From the NCBI RefSeq assembly GCF_963576615.1, contig NC_088712.1:33551155-33615154 (forward strand): DNA of 64,000 nt, in the 5' to 3' direction. Each line of letters opens with the position of its first letter. The first letter of the stretch is position 1. Under the pieces are notes generated by a model that ran no database searches, was not told the DNA's origin, and worked only from the letters and a program-made list of their open reading frames with translations. The stretch comes from Watersipora subatra (Eukaryota; Bryozoa; Gymnolaemata; Cheilostomatida; Watersiporidae). The position numbers were made by a program, and so were the translations under genes. Below are positions 11,901-23,522 of the stretch, piece after piece.

Positions 11901-14900
11901 AACAGGAGAGAACTCTGCTCGAGACTCTTACACCTGAACTGATCCCACCTGATTCTAGGCTGGTTTGATCCACAAGGAAACCAGATCGATACAGAGATTG
12001 GGTATGCCACATGATCAAGGAAGAATTACAGCGGAGTAGTACACCAAAGGAAAAATAGAGCGGTAATGCTGCCCTGACTGCACCTGCAAGGTCATTTCTG
12101 TTGGAACATTTTACCACACAGAACTCCATTAATATACTCTCCCATATGGATGCAAGATCTAAAATGTATCTTCAAGATTCACTCTCACAATTACAGTACT
12201 TCATGAAAAATCTAGAAGTTCTATCAGAACCGAAAGGAGTGAATAATACTCCACCAACTTCGACCAGTCTAAATAGTGGCTTATAAGGGAAGCTAATTTG
12301 GTAAGGACATTATCGATATAGTAATCAAGAAAGCTGATTCACTCGAGCTCCATGACAACCTTGAGTGGAGTGAAGATAACTAGGAAGTTGTTCCTGCTTT
12401 AAAATTGGCAGAGAAAATGCAGATGGAGCAAGAAGAAGCCTGCTGGGTGACCACAAGAAGAAGCCTGCTGGGTGACCACAAGAAGAAGCCTGCTGGGTGA
12501 CCACAAGAAGAAGCCTGCTGGGTGACCACAAGAAGAAGCCTGCTGGGTGACCACAAGAAGAAGCCTGCTGGGTGACCACAAGAAGAAGCCTGCTGAGTGA
12601 CCACAAGAAGAAGCCTGCTGGGTGACCACAAGAAGAAGCCTGCTGGGTGACCACAAGAAGAAGCCTGCTGGGTGACCACAAGAAGAAGCCTGCTGGGTGA
12701 CCACTGTAAGTACAAAGTAGAAGAAGATCGAGCCACCCTCACCAGCACAGACAAACTCACTACTTGCCAAGATAAGTGAGGCAGCATCTCCACCCTAAGA
12801 CATGTACTGACAGGAGCGGCGCACATCAACCCGTAAGCAAGTTGTAAAAACAATCAGATATTTGTCATCACAGACCTTCAAGCACACGTCAAATCCAACA
12901 ACAGGAGAAAACAGTAGAATTTGCCAGTTATCACACGCTTCAGCGTTATGCCCTCTTCATCTACCTCTGCACCTGGCAGCATGTTTTCCAGGACCAGGTG
13001 CTGTAGAATCAGGCCACTCATTGGTTTGGCGAAGTTGGGCCGGTGGAGCATTTGGTTGACCAAAAAGAATGGAAACATCTCCAACGAAAACAGGATTTGG
13101 ACACCCAGCTGCCAATGGTCCCTGCTCTCCGACTCTCACTACTGAGGATCATCTGTGATGCAAGAAACCGGAATACCGGCCCGCCCGACCTGTACTAAAA
13201 TGGCGGCAAACGGTGATGGGAAGCCTGCACTCTCGCCCATTCCACAAGACCCCACAAACCATTCAGGTTCTCGAAACTTTGACGAAGTTGTGAGGTGCAA
13301 GCCGGTCAGCTAGCCAATTGCTAAAAAAGCAACAGCATCACAGAGCCCGTCCAGCTGGCCCAGGACGCAGACGATTGGGATAAGGCCACTGAGGCTGTGC
13401 AGGCCTCTTGGATTCTTGGAGGAAAATAAATTAGATTCGAAAGAAGGACAACTCATCGATGACGAGAGCCCTCTCCTACAGCACGGAGCCCGTCAGCACC
13501 CAGCCTGGTCACAGTTGGCTGTCTTTCGTTACAAGAATTGGAGACATCGGTCGTCAATGGGAAAGAGTGTGTAAAGGGCAGAGACTAACCCACACCGAGG
13601 CAGACAAGACCAACTTCACCCAGTTCTGATTGGCCGGGCTCTGACCTGATCTAGACCTAGGTCTTACTGGGCTCTCAAACTAGTCTGACCGATCGGCTTG
13701 GCACAGACATGCAAAAAGAGGCAGAGTCAGCCGCCTATAAAAGGCTCTAAGAGATATTTGGTGACTTAAAGTCCATTTTTGCCTGCTTATATATTGTTGC
13801 TCACTGTACACATATGATAAACTAATCAAACCTATGCATGAAACTCAAGTATTTTGTATGAAACTCAAGTAGTATGTATGAAACTCAAGTAGTGTGTATG
13901 ACACTCAAGTAGTATGTATAAAACTCAAGTAGTATGTATGAAACTCAAGTAGTGTGTATGAAACTCAAGTAGTATGTATGAAACTCAAGTAGTGTGTATG
14001 ACACTCAAGTAGTATGTATGAAACTCAAGTAGTATGTATGAAACTCAAGTAGTGTGTATGACACTCAAGTAGTATGTATGAAACTCAAGTAGTATGTATG
14101 AAACGCAAGTAATGTATGAAACTCAAGTAGTGTGTATGACACTCAAGTAGTATGTATAAAACTCAAGTAGTATGTATGAAACTCAAGTAGTGTGTATGAA
14201 ACTCAAGTAGTATGTATGAAACTCAAGTAGTATGTATGAAACTCAAGTAGTCTGTATGACACTCAAGCAGTATGTATGAAACTCAAGTAGTACGTATGAA
14301 ACTTAAGTAGTATGTATGAAACTCAAGTAGTGTGTATGACACTCAAGTAGTATGTATAAAACTCAAGTAGTATGTATGAAACTCAAGTAGTGTGTATGAA
14401 ACTCAAGTAGTATGTATGAAACTCAAGTAGTACGTATGAAACTTAAGTAGTATGTATGAAACTCAAGTAGTGTGTATGACACTCAAGTAGTATGTATAAA
14501 ACTCAAGTAGTATGTATGAAACTCAAGTAGTGTGTATGAAACTCAAGTAGTATGTATGAAACTCAAGTAGTGTGTATGACACTCAAGTAGTATGTATAAA
14601 ACTCAAGTAGTATGTATGAAACTCAAGTAGTGTGTATGAAACTCAAGTAGTATGTATGAAACTCAAGTAGTGTGTATGACACTCAAGTAGTATGTATGAA
14701 ACTCAAGTAGTATGTATGAAACTCAAGTAGTGTGTATGACACTCAAGTAGTATGTATGAAACTCAAGTAATGTATAAAACTCAAGTAGTGTGTATAAAAC
14801 TCAAGTAGTGTGTATGAAACTCAAGTAGTATGTATAAAACTCAAGTAGTATGTATGAAACTCAAGTAGTATGTATGAAACTCAAGTAGTGTGTATGACAC

Positions 14901-17900
14901 TTAAGTAGTATGTGTGAAACTCAAGTAATGTATAAAACTCAAGTAGTGTGTATAAAACTCAAGTAGTGTGTATGAAACTCAAGTAATATGTATAAAGCTC
15001 AAGTAGTATGTATGAAACTCAAGCAGTATGTAAGAAACTCAAGTAGTACGTATGAAACTCAAGTATTGTGTACGAAACTCAAGTAGTATGTATGAAACTC
15101 AAGTAATGTATGAAACTCAAGTAGTATGTATGAAACTCAAGTAGTGTGTATGACACTCAAGTAGTATGTATGAAACTCAAGTAGTATGTATGAAACGCAA
15201 GTAGTAAGTATGAAGCTCAAGTAGTGTGTATGACACTTAAGTAGTATGTATGAAACTCAAGTAATGTATAAAACTCAAGTAGTGTGTATAAAACTCAAGT
15301 AGTGTGTATGAAACTCAAGTAGTATGTATAAAACTCAAGTAGTATGTATGAAACTCAAGTAGTATGTATGAAACTCAAGTAGTGTGTATGACACTTAAGT
15401 AGTATGTGTGAAACTCAAGTAATGTATAAAACTCAAGTAGTGTGTATAAAACTCAAGTAGTGTGTATGAAACTCAAGTAGTATGTATGAAACTCAAGTAG
15501 TATGTATGAAACTCAAGTAGTGTGTATGACACTTAAGTAGTATGTATGAAACTCAAGTAATGTATAAAACTCAAGTAGTATGTATGAAACTCAAGTAGTA
15601 TGTATGAAACTCAAGTAGTATGTATGAAACGCAAGTAATGTATGAAACTCAAGTAGTATGTATGAAACTCGAGTAGTATGTATGAAACTCAAGTAGTATG
15701 TATGAAACTCAAATACACCGAGCCATTTTTCTGAGAGCCTACTGGGCTAGTAAAGGTGGCAAAATAAATTATTTTATAATATTCTTACAGCTTAAAAGAA
15801 ATTTAAAAACTCAAAATTATGCAATTGTTTTTTTGTGGCAGGTTACAGACGGATTACGCATTTTCCTCATGGATTTATCTGCATAAGAAAAAGTATTATG
15901 ACGATTTCCTTGCCAATGCTCCTAGCGTGTTGGATCCTCAAAGATTTGAGATGTACATAAATTCTCTGGTCAACATGGGTACATATAAAATATATACTCT
16001 TTCTCCCTCTTCTTAACTCATTTTCAATGTATAAGATAGTTAAAACTATTTACCTGTCTATTGTTGATAGATTGATGAGGCTTTTTCAGTTGATGTATTG
16101 TACTTTATCACAGCTGTATATGCGTATGCCACTGAAAAACTATTCATCACTAACGTAGAGACTTACTTTGGAGGCAACTACACAGACGCTAAACGAGAAA
16201 TCATTACAAAACTAAAAAGTCATTTAAGAAACAATTACAATGAGTGGGAACTCATTATAACTGTAAGTATTTTGAATATATTAATTAAAAACATCTCAAT
16301 CTATTTTTACACAGAAAATAATTGCTGCTGATACTTGAGACAAAACTTTTCACCAACCATTCAAATTGTAACTGTTTGAATCGGTATGAAATATGCTCCA
16401 GATATAAAGTTATTAAAGATCGTAATGTATTTTTCATGAAAAACACTGAAAGGGCTTGTGAAATTATTGACATGAGAAGAAAACTACTAGATGAACAAAA
16501 GTTAACAATCCTTTTGACCAAATTACTGAAGCTTTAGCACTTTGCTTTTCATACATGTAGAATCAACTTTTTACAAAATGTTTTTTGCAATTGTTGCAAT
16601 GTGTTTCTTCAAAATATTCTTTAGGGTTAGAAAGAGTACATTATTTTGTTTCAATGCATAAGAATCATTCAAAGTGTTGTTGGAATCACAGAAGTATGAG
16701 TGAAGTGAAATCTCATTTGTTATCACAAAATGAGTCTGAAATTTTTAAAATTAAAAGTAAACTTTTTTGAAAAGCCCTGTAAAAGTATTGATAACATTTA
16801 CTCAGTATTGTATTAGCAGTTCTTATTATGTCTATGTCTATGTAATTACACATGTATTTTATTAAAAACTCACTCTGAGACTTTTACAATATCACCATTT
16901 GCTATAGGAGACTTGGCAAGTCACATTTGTGCCTTTTACATGACGGTTCTGCCCATTCAATACAATTACAATTATTGACTGGGTTTTGAATTGTTGGATA
17001 TTATTGTTTTTTTTAGCTTTCAAGTGTGTAGGGCCTATCTTGTTACTAGCAATACATATGTCTTTTTCAATTATGAGAATATTGTGTAAGTAAATAGCGA
17101 GACATTTAACTTTACTGATGTCTAGGCTTTGGAATCAATGGCTTGCCTGGTGGGAAGTGACTTTAAACATTTGCCTCTCATCGATATCTTCATTAAAATG
17201 CTCGACGAAGAGCTTTTTACAAGGGGAGATAACAAGGAGACGATTATTGACACTATAGTGAGAATTGGTGGATGGGTAACTTGCCTAAAAACTACTTTCT
17301 GCTTTTCTTCATGAACAAATCACACTCAAACAAATTCAACAGTTACAGTACAAAAAAGTTTTTATGTAAAGATTTTTGTCAATATATTTGAATTTCTGCA
17401 AGTTATCTAAATTTTACAAAGTGTAATGTAAGTTAACAAAATAAATATTTTCATATAATTAATGAAATAATTTTTTGCAGAAAACTCTATGGTACTTCAA
17501 CCTAAATTTTTTAATGAATAAATCTGTAAAACTGACCAGTAGGTTACTTCACCTGATAGCAGCTGCCAAGGTTCTCAGCACAATGAGATCTCCAATATTT
17601 GGGTCGACGCTCAGATAAAAGTTGGTCGATCAATGATGCAAAACAAATTGTGAATAAAGCTAAACTTATTGTATCAGTAGTAAAGAAGTTATCCTCTCCA
17701 CATTAATTAGATAAAGATGTGGAAGCAACTCTATTTTGTCTTCTATTCAAGATAAAATAATAATTATAGCTTAGCGTAAACATTTTTCAATTTTTCACCT
17801 TTGATTTCTGACCATTGTGTTTTACATTGTATTTACATTTTGTTGTGTATTAGTCTAGTTTAATTGTTACCTTCCATGTACCAAATTTAGCAACAGATTC

Positions 17901-18706
17901 TAAGAAGTAATATAATAGATATGCTTTTATTCTTCTCATGCTTTATGTTATAATAGAAATGTTTGCACTCGGACTAGTGGTTGATTTACCTTTGTTTGGC
18001 ATTGACTCGCAAGAAACATTTACCAATTCAAGAAACCTGTATACGCTATATGTACCTTACAGTTTAAGAACCTTGGCTACGCTCGATGTAGTCCACAAGT
18101 TTCGGAACCTCGACTACCTTCAATTTAATTTATAAGTTTAGGAACGTTAGTTATGCTCAATATATTTTACGGTTGAGCATCTACTCACAATTGTTCATCC
18201 TGTTACAGGACAGTGTCGTTAGAAACCTGTTTCAGTACCAGAACAATTTCCCATATATGCCAGGAGTTCAAGTACATTGGTTGAGAATCCCATCATCAGC
18301 GAATAAGAAAGAATCTATTAAAAGAACTTATAAACTGTATAATTATTCGTCAGAAATAATTGAAAAGGCAGCCAAAGATGCACTGACTCTTGAAAACAAG
18401 TTAGTGAGCATAGAGGATGAACAGCAACTACAAACTACTTCTGGTGCAGCTGCTGGCTCTTCTGGTACAGCTGCGGGTAGTTTTGGTTCTGCCGCTGGTA
18501 CTTCTGGTTCTGCTGCTGGTTCTTCTGGTGAAATGAATGACAAAGGAAAGTGTAGAAACTGTAATCAAATAGAGAAAACTTCAAAGGATTATGTAAGATG
18601 CCTACAATGCCCAAACTGTGGCATATATTGGTGTGCAGCTGACACATGTAACAGTGAATATGCTACTCTTGTAGAAATAGCCACGCATGATTGCCACCAT
18701 ATATAA
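8994..18706 (+). CDS. Bcl-2-family protein with C-terminal linker and MYND-like cysteine cluster
   Basis: Exons are 8994-9070, 15842-15978, 16090-16262, 17126-17275 and 18209-18706, with intron phases 2, 1, 0 and 0. They join exactly into 344 aa. The start is ATG in a gaaATGG context. Residues 15-30 (TKELVYGYVLHRL) match the BH4 helix of Bcl-2 proteins. BH1 is degenerate, near NEWELIITALESMA (122-135). BH2 is IVRIGGW (173-179) followed by Asp, as in GGWD of Bcl-2 and Bax. The intron falls directly after GGW, a position I recall as conserved in the family. BH3 is not convincing. Exon 5 then adds a charged stretch, an Ala/Gly/Ser linker (about 256-287) and a Cys cluster (294-344: CRNC, CLQCPNC, YWC, DTC, HDCHH) spaced like a MYND zinc finger. 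No C-terminal membrane anchor is seen. Role inferred: regulator of apoptosis or of organelle membranes; pro- or anti-death is undecidable. ATTAAA follows the stop at 18774. Confidence 0.72.
9071..10591. other. first part of Bcl-2-like intron 1
   Basis: Unique AT-rich DNA. A degenerate repeat around the words ggcaaatgtta and ggcaaatatta is visible at about 10,390-10,535. No exon is seen. Confidence 0.5.
11551..12058 (+). pseudogene. remnant of Gypsy pol (integrase C-terminus and tail)
   Basis: From about 11551 the frame reads KLQAKFVGFYQNLKVLANHT and, further on, GEAWLKPYY. This is the pattern of the integrase C-terminal domain (K..G.Y..L.........LKPY). A stop follows at about 11705. A second frame, from 11747, ends with RKPDRYRDWVCH after an internal TGA, which resembles the Arg/Pro-rich end of Gypsy polyproteins. 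Gag, protease, reverse transcriptase and the integrase core are absent. The fragment is not functional. Confidence 0.6.
12059..13567. other. 3' internal region of the LTR element
   Basis: Non-coding as far as can be read, with one 25-bp array at 12430-12703. It ends in the purine tract before the 3' LTR. No env-like frame is recognised. Confidence 0.45.
12430..12703. repeat. 25-bp minisatellite inside the LTR element
   Basis: About 11 nearly identical copies of gcctgctgggtgaccacaag plus aagaa. All three minus frames are open because of the repeat only. Confidence 0.95.
13836..15714. repeat. 20-bp minisatellite expanded within the 3' LTR
   Basis: About 93 copies of gtatgaaactcaagtagtat, with variants gtgtatgac, gtataaaac and 3-bp-short units arranged in longer repeating blocks. 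The 5' LTR holds the single ancestral word atgtatgaaactcaagt at 10,799. LTR-homologous sequence lies on both sides of the array. Confidence 0.96.
16263..17125. other. Bcl-2-like intron 3
   Basis: 0.86 kb of AT-rich unique sequence with no feature recognised. Confidence 0.5.
17481..17618 (+). CDS. alternative last exon of the Bcl-2-like gene
   Basis: This exon has a strong acceptor (ttttttgcag) and phase 0, matching the donor after GGW at 17275. It is open for 45 codons to TAA, with AATAAA 35 bp downstream at 17653-17658. Used here, the protein would be 224 aa, the usual Bcl-2 length, ending in a mildly hydrophobic helix (LLHLIAAAKVL) and without the cysteine cluster. The downstream exon at 18209 fits BH2 better, because it supplies the Asp after GGW. 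Either this is a genuine short isoform or the open frame is chance. Confidence 0.45.
   Translation, partial: KTLWYFNLNFLMNKSVKLTSRLLHLIAAAKVLSTMRSPIFGSTLR
17619..18208. other. spacer between alternative last exons
   Basis: Holds the AATAAA at 17653 and, at about 18,028-18,175, four degenerate copies of a roughly 37-bp repeat (aagaacc...ctatgt). No gene is seen. Confidence 0.5.
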
Positions 18707-18773
18707 ACATAACTGGAAAGTACTATAACTAGCAAATTACAGAATCGTTTGTTATTCCACTTTGGAAATTTTT

Positions 18774-18779
18774 ATTAAA
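18774..18779 (+). terminator. polyadenylation signal of the long Bcl-2-like transcript
   Basis: ATTAAA lies 68 bp after the TAA at 18704-18706. Confidence 0.5.
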
Positions 18780-19126
18780 TAGTAAAACCCTTGTTTTTAT
18801 TGTTGGAACTAAACTTCATGTGGCAGTTATTGGCTAGCGGTTATACTACAGTGAAAAAAGCAAGAGGTCAAGGTTGAAACAAGGTCACCAGGGATAGTTT
18901 TCTATTTGTATCAGTTCGTTATGATGTTTGCATTGTAATATCATCTTATCCCTGTCAATATCACAATAAGAAGCAATAAAATGGAATTCTTTGCAATAAT
19001 TTGTTAGAGTGCTGCATTTTAATATAGAGGACCAGTATGCTAGTTTCTCATTGATAAGTGACTCGTCATGACAAGCAGTAATAGAATTACTTTTGATCAT
19101 GACAGCTCTGCTGACTTGCTACTACT

Positions 19127-19935
19127 TGAATTATTTATTACGAGCACCTGACTTATTTATTACTAGTACCTGACTTATCTATTACTAGTATCTGACTTAT
19201 CTATTACTAGTACCTAACTTATCTATTACTAGTACCTGACTTATCTATTACTAGTACCTGACTTATCTATTACTAGTATTTAACTTATCTATTACTAGTA
19301 CCTGACTTATCTATTACTAGTACCTGACTTATCTATTACTAGTACCTGACTTATCTATTACTAGTACCTGACTTATCTACTACTAGTACCTGACTTATCT
19401 ATTACTAGTATTTAACTTATCTATTACTAGTACCTGACTTATCTATTACTAGTACCTGACTTATCTATTACTAGTATTTAACTTATCTATTACTAGTACC
19501 TAACTTATCTATTACTAGTACCTGACTTATCTATTACTAGTACCTGACTTATCTATTACTAGTACCTGACTTATCTACTACTAGTACCTGACTTATCTAT
19601 TACTAGTATTTAACTTATCTATTACTAGTACCTGACTTATCTATTACTAGTACCTGACTTATCTATTACTAGTATTTAACTTATCTATTACTAGTACCTA
19701 ACTTATCTATTACTAGTACCTGACTTATCTATTACTAGTACCTGACTTATCTATTACTAGTACCTGACTTATCTATTAATAGTACCTGGCTTATCTATTA
19801 CTAGCACCTGACTTATCTATTACTAGTACCTGACTTATTTATTACTAGTACCTGACTTATCTATTACTAGTACCTGAATTATCTATTACCAGTACCTGAC
19901 TTATCTATTACTAGCACTTGGCCCATTTATTGCTA
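19127..19935. repeat. 22-bp minisatellite
   Basis: About 36 copies of ttatctattactagtacctg plus ac. A block of ten or so units carrying tatttaac variants is itself repeated (for example 19,261-19,480 and 19,480-19,680), so a higher-order duplication is visible. Confidence 0.96.
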
Positions 19936-20940
19936 GAACCCTGACACTTTGAAAGAATTATGCACAGTAGTTATAGCATAAGGAGAACTTGTCGACTAGC
20001 GCAACATTATTGACGTTTGTAGCTGTTAGTTAACCTGCTGTCATATTAAAAATAGACAAAGATAAAAAGGATATTTTTTTGATGAGTGAAGCTTAGGTTC
20101 AATTAAAGCTGCTGTAAGCCTGTCATACGCATAAACTTAGTTCTGATACTAAGTGATAGGTTTATTTACATAGACGAGCTAACTGTTTCTTACTCCTTTG
20201 CTAACTGGTATGTTCATGTAGGTAAGCTAACCGGTACGTACATGTAGGTCAGCTAACCAGTACGTACATGTAGGTGAGTTCATGTTAAGTTTTTTCATCT
20301 CATACAGTTTAACGTTACAACTCAGACATTTCTGTCAGTCAGCCTGGCATCAATTATTTCATTAAGAAAATATTACAATCATTTGAGCTTCTATGGATGT
20401 CCTTGAAAATTGTCAAATATCATACAAACCTGTAAAAGATGTCATCATGTTTAATTTCTTTAGTAATTGTTCTTACTGTTTCTAAGCCGTCTGTATTTTT
20501 GTTAGAAATAAGCTTTAAAATTTCCAATCAATTTTAAATCGTTAAACCATCGTAATCTTCTTAAAGTTATATTTTATAGCTACATCCTATATCTTATATA
20601 CAATATATATATTACATAACTATAGTTATATTTTCCTCTAGTTATATAGTACATGTCCCAACAGTCTGCAGTATAAGATCTACTACGATTCAGTAAGCTG
20701 AGCATACTCTAAAATCTTTAATTGCGTTTATGTTTCTTAAATGACGATTTTTATGTAATTTGTGTAGGGAAAAAAAATTTGCGCGTGACTTTTTTATTTT
20801 TGCAGTTAGTTTTTTTCAGCGCCCACATGTCATTTGTGGTTCTGATCACAGCTGATATAGCAGGTATTTCTGTAAGAACAGTAAAGATCAAGTGTTGTTT
20901 TACTTTTACTTTTAAAATAAAATACCTACAACAGAAATAA
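19936..20940. other. unique DNA with a small 26-bp repeat
   Basis: Three copies of an approximately 26-bp unit (aaccggtacgtacatgtagg and variants) lie at 20,203-20,278. Nothing else is recognised. Confidence 0.55.
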
Positions 20941-20946
20941 CAGAGT

Positions 20947-20977
<31 letters not shown>

Positions 20978-21545
20978 ACTCTGTTATATATATATAACAT
21001 ATATATAATATATGTAATATATATATTATATATGTAATATATATAATATATCATATATATAATATATTATATATACAATGTATTATATATAACATATTAA
21101 TAAATAATATATATTGTATTAATATAATATATATTATTATATTAATATATAATAATATATTAATAAAAATAATATATTATAAAATATATAATATATATTT
21201 TATAATATATTATATATTTTAAAAATATATAATATATTATATATATTTTAACAATATATAATATCTTATATGTTTTTAAATATATAATATATTATAAAAT
21301 ATATATTATATATTTTATAATATATTATTTTCATTAATATATATATATATTAGGAAAAAAAATTATATATATATAATATATAAATATGTATATTTTTTAT
21401 ATAAATATATTATATATAGTTTATTTATATATATTATAAATAATATATATAAATATATTATTTATAATATATAAAATATATATTATAAAAAGATATTATA
21501 ATTTATTATAAATATATTATAATATATTTTTAATATATTAGCCAG
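20941..21545. repeat. AT-only low-complexity tract with inverted repeat
   Basis: About 600 bp of TA-rich simple sequence, self-complementary throughout. Its left edge is an inverted repeat in which cagagttatatatata is mirrored by tatataactctg, so long cruciforms could form. Confidence 0.9.
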
Positions 21546-22923
21546 AATATACTATAAAGAAGATTGAGAAGAAAATAGCAAACTGTCATTTCTAAGAAAG
21601 AGAAAAAATAAATGTGTTTTTTTGTACACCAAATTAGTCCAACTGCTTTTCTTTGAGAAAAAGTTGCAAGATGTTTTTTACATGCAATATTACAAATTGT
21701 GCACGCAGAATAAATATCCGTATCAAGGGCTATTAGGACTGACTGCAAGCATTGATCTAGCAGAGTTAGCACAGCTCCTAACTGCCACAATGACTTGAAC
21801 TCGCTAAGCTCTTGTTACAGACATATCTTAATTAGCTGTTCTCTAGTTTTAATAATGAGTTAATAAAGACAATTGATATAACTTTTTCTCCAACTCCTTT
21901 TAAGCTCAATAACTCGCAATATAGAAACCGTTCTTTCAACGTGTTCGAAATGTTCACGGTTCTCATGAAGGAAGTGGAATGGAGGCTAATTCTGAGTATT
22001 TGTTAAAAATGGTACAGAGCAGACAATTTCTATTTGATCTGCATTACTTTCATTGTGGCATCATTTTTACTCATTTAACACATGTGTGTTGCTTAAAAGT
22101 TACTAATGTGATCATTAGTCAGTGTGACAGTCACTTAGAATAAAACAACTGAAAATCATTAAAGTGTTCAGTTTTCCTGCAACATTCTGATAATCAGAAC
22201 ATGATTGTTTTGAACGGTAAATAAACAAAGGAATCTTTCATTCGTATGTTATTATTATTATTTCACTTTTTATCATTTGTTTAAATCTTTAATGAAATTC
22301 ATATAAAGACTTATGTACTGATCTGTCTGAGAACATTCTAGAAAAGTTTACAAGATTCCGACTGACCTTCAGTAATTAAAATAAAGGTTTCAATTAATGG
22401 TCTATAAACTAAAAAAAATTATTAAGGTTTAATTATACTTTATGTATAATGAGATTAATTAAATGTACACAGACTGATATATATATATAAGCAAGAAGAA
22501 TTTGCATTTAGTGAGCCATCATTGGCAGTTGCAGATATACAGTTCTGAGCCAGGGCTTAGACCAGACTGTCTATAACAGCAGCTGTATACCGTGTTTCCA
22601 GGCTTTAAATGAGTTCGGAGTTGCTTCCACTTTGAATCTTAGATATGGTAATATCCAAACGCATCTAACATCATTCTGTTTTGTTAAATGTCTGTTAAGG
22701 TGCTCACTGTGAAAGTACTATTCAAATTTGCAAATCTTGAAATGATCTATATAGTGCAACACCAAATCATTGAAACAGGATGTGAATTTGTTGGCAGAGG
22801 GCAACTCCGAATACATTCGAAGTTTTGAGCCACTGTAATAGTCATTTAATGATTAAAGACTGAACAAATATAAATTCTTTTGTGAAAAATGATACTAGTT
22901 ATAGGATATTTAAGCGTTGCTAT
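21546..22923. other. unique AT-rich DNA
   Basis: No gene, RNA or element could be supported in this 1.4 kb. Confidence 0.5.
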
Positions 22924-22993
22924 AATTGTCCTCCCTTTGTGGCTACAAAGGGAGGACAATTGTAGTATGTATGAAACTCAAGTAGTATGTATT
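22924..22993. repeat. perfect 17-bp hairpin followed by stray copies of the 20-bp minisatellite
   Basis: aattgtcctccctttgt (22924-22940) is followed by a 4-nt loop GGCT and its exact reverse complement (22945-22961). Directly after it, 22963-22993 holds one and a half copies of gtatgaaactcaagtagtat, the unit of the array at 13.8-15.7 kb. Confidence 0.95.
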
Positions 22994-23099
22994 CTAGAAC
23001 AGCTGGCCCGAGTTTTAAAATATGACCCCTAAAATGTTTTCCTTCTAGTATTTAAAGTTAATTTATGTTAATGTTGATTGCGTTTATGTAAATTAATTT

Positions 23100-23365
23100 T
23101 TATGCAGAATTGTTAGTCACCATTGGTAAAAGGGGCACTGTTTGATAGAACTAGAGGGGTTGTGTGTAACACAGTATATGTGGTGACACCCAGAGTTCTT
23201 ATATACGACCCCTTGTGCGGGTCTGTCAAGACAAGATTCAAACTTTTCATTAGATGTTGTCTTTATTGCAAGTGAATAACGAATGCATGAAGCCAGCAGC
23301 ATGTCAGTCCTTATATACGGTACTAAAAACATTATTCCAGAAACTTCCAAAAAAACAGCATTATT
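23100..23365 (-). mobile_element. possible solo LTR or retroelement end
   Basis: Read on the minus strand this has two TATAAG-like boxes, CAATAAAG and a GGTGTCACCACA region, arranged like a retroviral-type LTR with promoter, polyadenylation signal and following primer site. No second copy is present in the window, so the call is weak. Confidence 0.25.
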
Positions 23366-23522
23366 AGTCAGTTGCTAAAAATAGAATATTGCGTAATAAC
23401 TGAGTAAGTGAACTGTGTAATAAAGAAATAGTATGAGTCAACCATGGATTGCGCAATACTACATCAGCCATTTAACTATTGCGCAACTTGCATGTACAAA
23501 ATTAGCAGCCTGATGCAGATTA

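Larger units (their letters stand above)
10592..15778 (+). mobile_element. decayed Gypsy-type LTR retrotransposon in intron 1
   Basis: The 5' LTR (10592-10877) begins TGTGACAGG and ends TTTTACA. One base later comes TGGTGACTACAGTGAGAT (from 10879), a tRNA primer-binding site. A purine tract (gggaaagag, ending 13567) precedes the 3' LTR, which starts TGTGTAAAGG at 13568. The LTRs share the words cagccgcctat, gttcactgtacaca and ggcaaaataaattatttta; the 3' copy keeps the TATAAAA promoter box. The 3' LTR is interrupted by a 1.9-kb minisatellite and ends near 15775-15778. ATAAT lies at 10587-10591 and again at 15776-15780, a candidate 5-bp target duplication. Only the end of pol survives. The element is defective and in the same orientation as the host gene. 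Confidence 0.8.

Noticed and set aside
12325..12853. Minus frames of 120-157 codons over the 25-bp array
   Set aside because: All three frames carry the same repeated peptide, as expected from a 25-bp unit lacking stops.
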